A stretch of DNA of 64,000 nucleotides from Pseudomonas sp. JUb42 (GTDB lineage Bacteria > Pseudomonadota > Gammaproteobacteria > Pseudomonadales > Pseudomonadaceae), in contig NZ_JANUFD010000003.1 of the NCBI RefSeq assembly GCF_024807945.1, forward strand, positions 372,001-436,000, written 5' to 3'. This document shows, in pieces, positions 63,834 to 64,000 of this stretch. Position numbers and translations under genes: made by a program. The notes under the pieces are model-generated. The model was not told the DNA's origin, ran no database searches, and saw only the letters and a list, made by a program, of their open reading frames with translations. Position 1 is the first letter of the stretch. Each line of letters starts with the position of its first letter.

Positions 63834-64000
63834 TCAGCGCACAGTCTTTTCGTTGCGCTTGAGCAGCAGACGCGATGCTTCGTCGTAATCAGCCTGGAAT
63901 GCCGCGCTGGAGATCCAGGCGATGGCGGCTTCTTCGTCTTCATCGTGGAACAGGCCACGGTAGGTGATGAGCAGACCCATCATGAAGTCGGTGGCGTTTT
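63834..64000 (-). CDS. Partial hypothetical protein cut by the window edge
   Basis: The minus strand reads about 54 residues, NATDFMMGLLITYRGLFHDE to the end ASRLLLKRNEKTVR, with a stop at 63834-63836 and no start in the window. It is acidic in the middle (DEDEEAA). The family is not recognised. Its reading frame has no stop across the whole stretch, and codon use fits the neighbours. Confidence 0.6.
   Translation of the reverse strand, partial: NATDFMMGLLITYRGLFHDEDEEAAIAWISSAAFQADYDEASRLLLKRNEKTVR

Overview
The window reads as chromosome of a Pseudomonas of the P. fluorescens/P. putida type. The reasons are the GC-rich third positions, the near-complete match of gene content and order to remembered Pseudomonas loci (algC-argB, pyrE-crc-rph, yicC-gmk-rpoZ-spoT, exbB-exbD-tonB, oxyR-recG, algB-kinB-ampDh2-dgcH-dsbA-cc4-engB-polA, thrB, znuA-zur-znuC-znuB, metN-metI-metQ), and about a dozen Pseudomonas-style REP/BIME inverted repeats. 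No prophage, transposase, CRISPR array, rRNA or tRNA was seen. This is mostly core genome, probably on one side of the replication origin.

Layout. 0-13.7 kb: algC with a membrane-anchored N-terminal extension, argB, a DUF4124 protein, pyrE, crc, a DUF4870 protein, rph, then the growth-control block yicC, gmk, rpoZ, spoT, ridA, a lipoprotein and an atypical SDR protein. 13.9-20.7 kb: the TonB energising operon, oxyR-recG and a YbaK-HDOD protein. 21-31.5 kb: a CitMHS citrate transporter, a TerC protein, a Na/Pi cotransporter, an M16 peptidase, a DUF5924 protein and a lipid-transport (Mce/Mla) ABC operon. 31.6-36.1 kb: a double Gate-domain membrane protein, gltP, a 668-bp gene-free stretch, then ivy, a 54-residue DUF1328 membrane protein and a small membrane protein.

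36.3-51.8 kb is an envelope-stress and biofilm neighbourhood: a BON protein, algB/kinB, a CSS-EAL phosphodiesterase, an AmpDh2 amidase lipoprotein, a DgcH-type GGDEF protein, an EEP-family protein, dsbA, cytochrome c4, engB and polA. Between engB and polA there is no annotated gene, but the minus strand carries a perfect sigma-22 (AlgU) promoter, GAACTT-N17-TCTGA, about 130 bp ahead of a strong intrinsic terminator. This is the position and architecture of the ErsA small RNA, which in P. aeruginosa represses algC; algC is itself the first gene of this window.

51.8-64 kb: a DUF2782 lipoprotein, thrB, the zinc uptake system with its regulator and a likely Zur box, a tetratricopeptide-like lipoprotein, the methionine ABC importer, a Dps-family protein, a methyltransferase, a solute-binding protein, a cytochrome b561 and a gene cut by the right edge. 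The Dps/methyltransferase region holds three exact DnaA boxes (TTATNCACA) within about 525 bp and a perfect FNR/ANR palindrome. That cluster, the ErsA-like RNA and the REP mosaic are the main non-coding signals.
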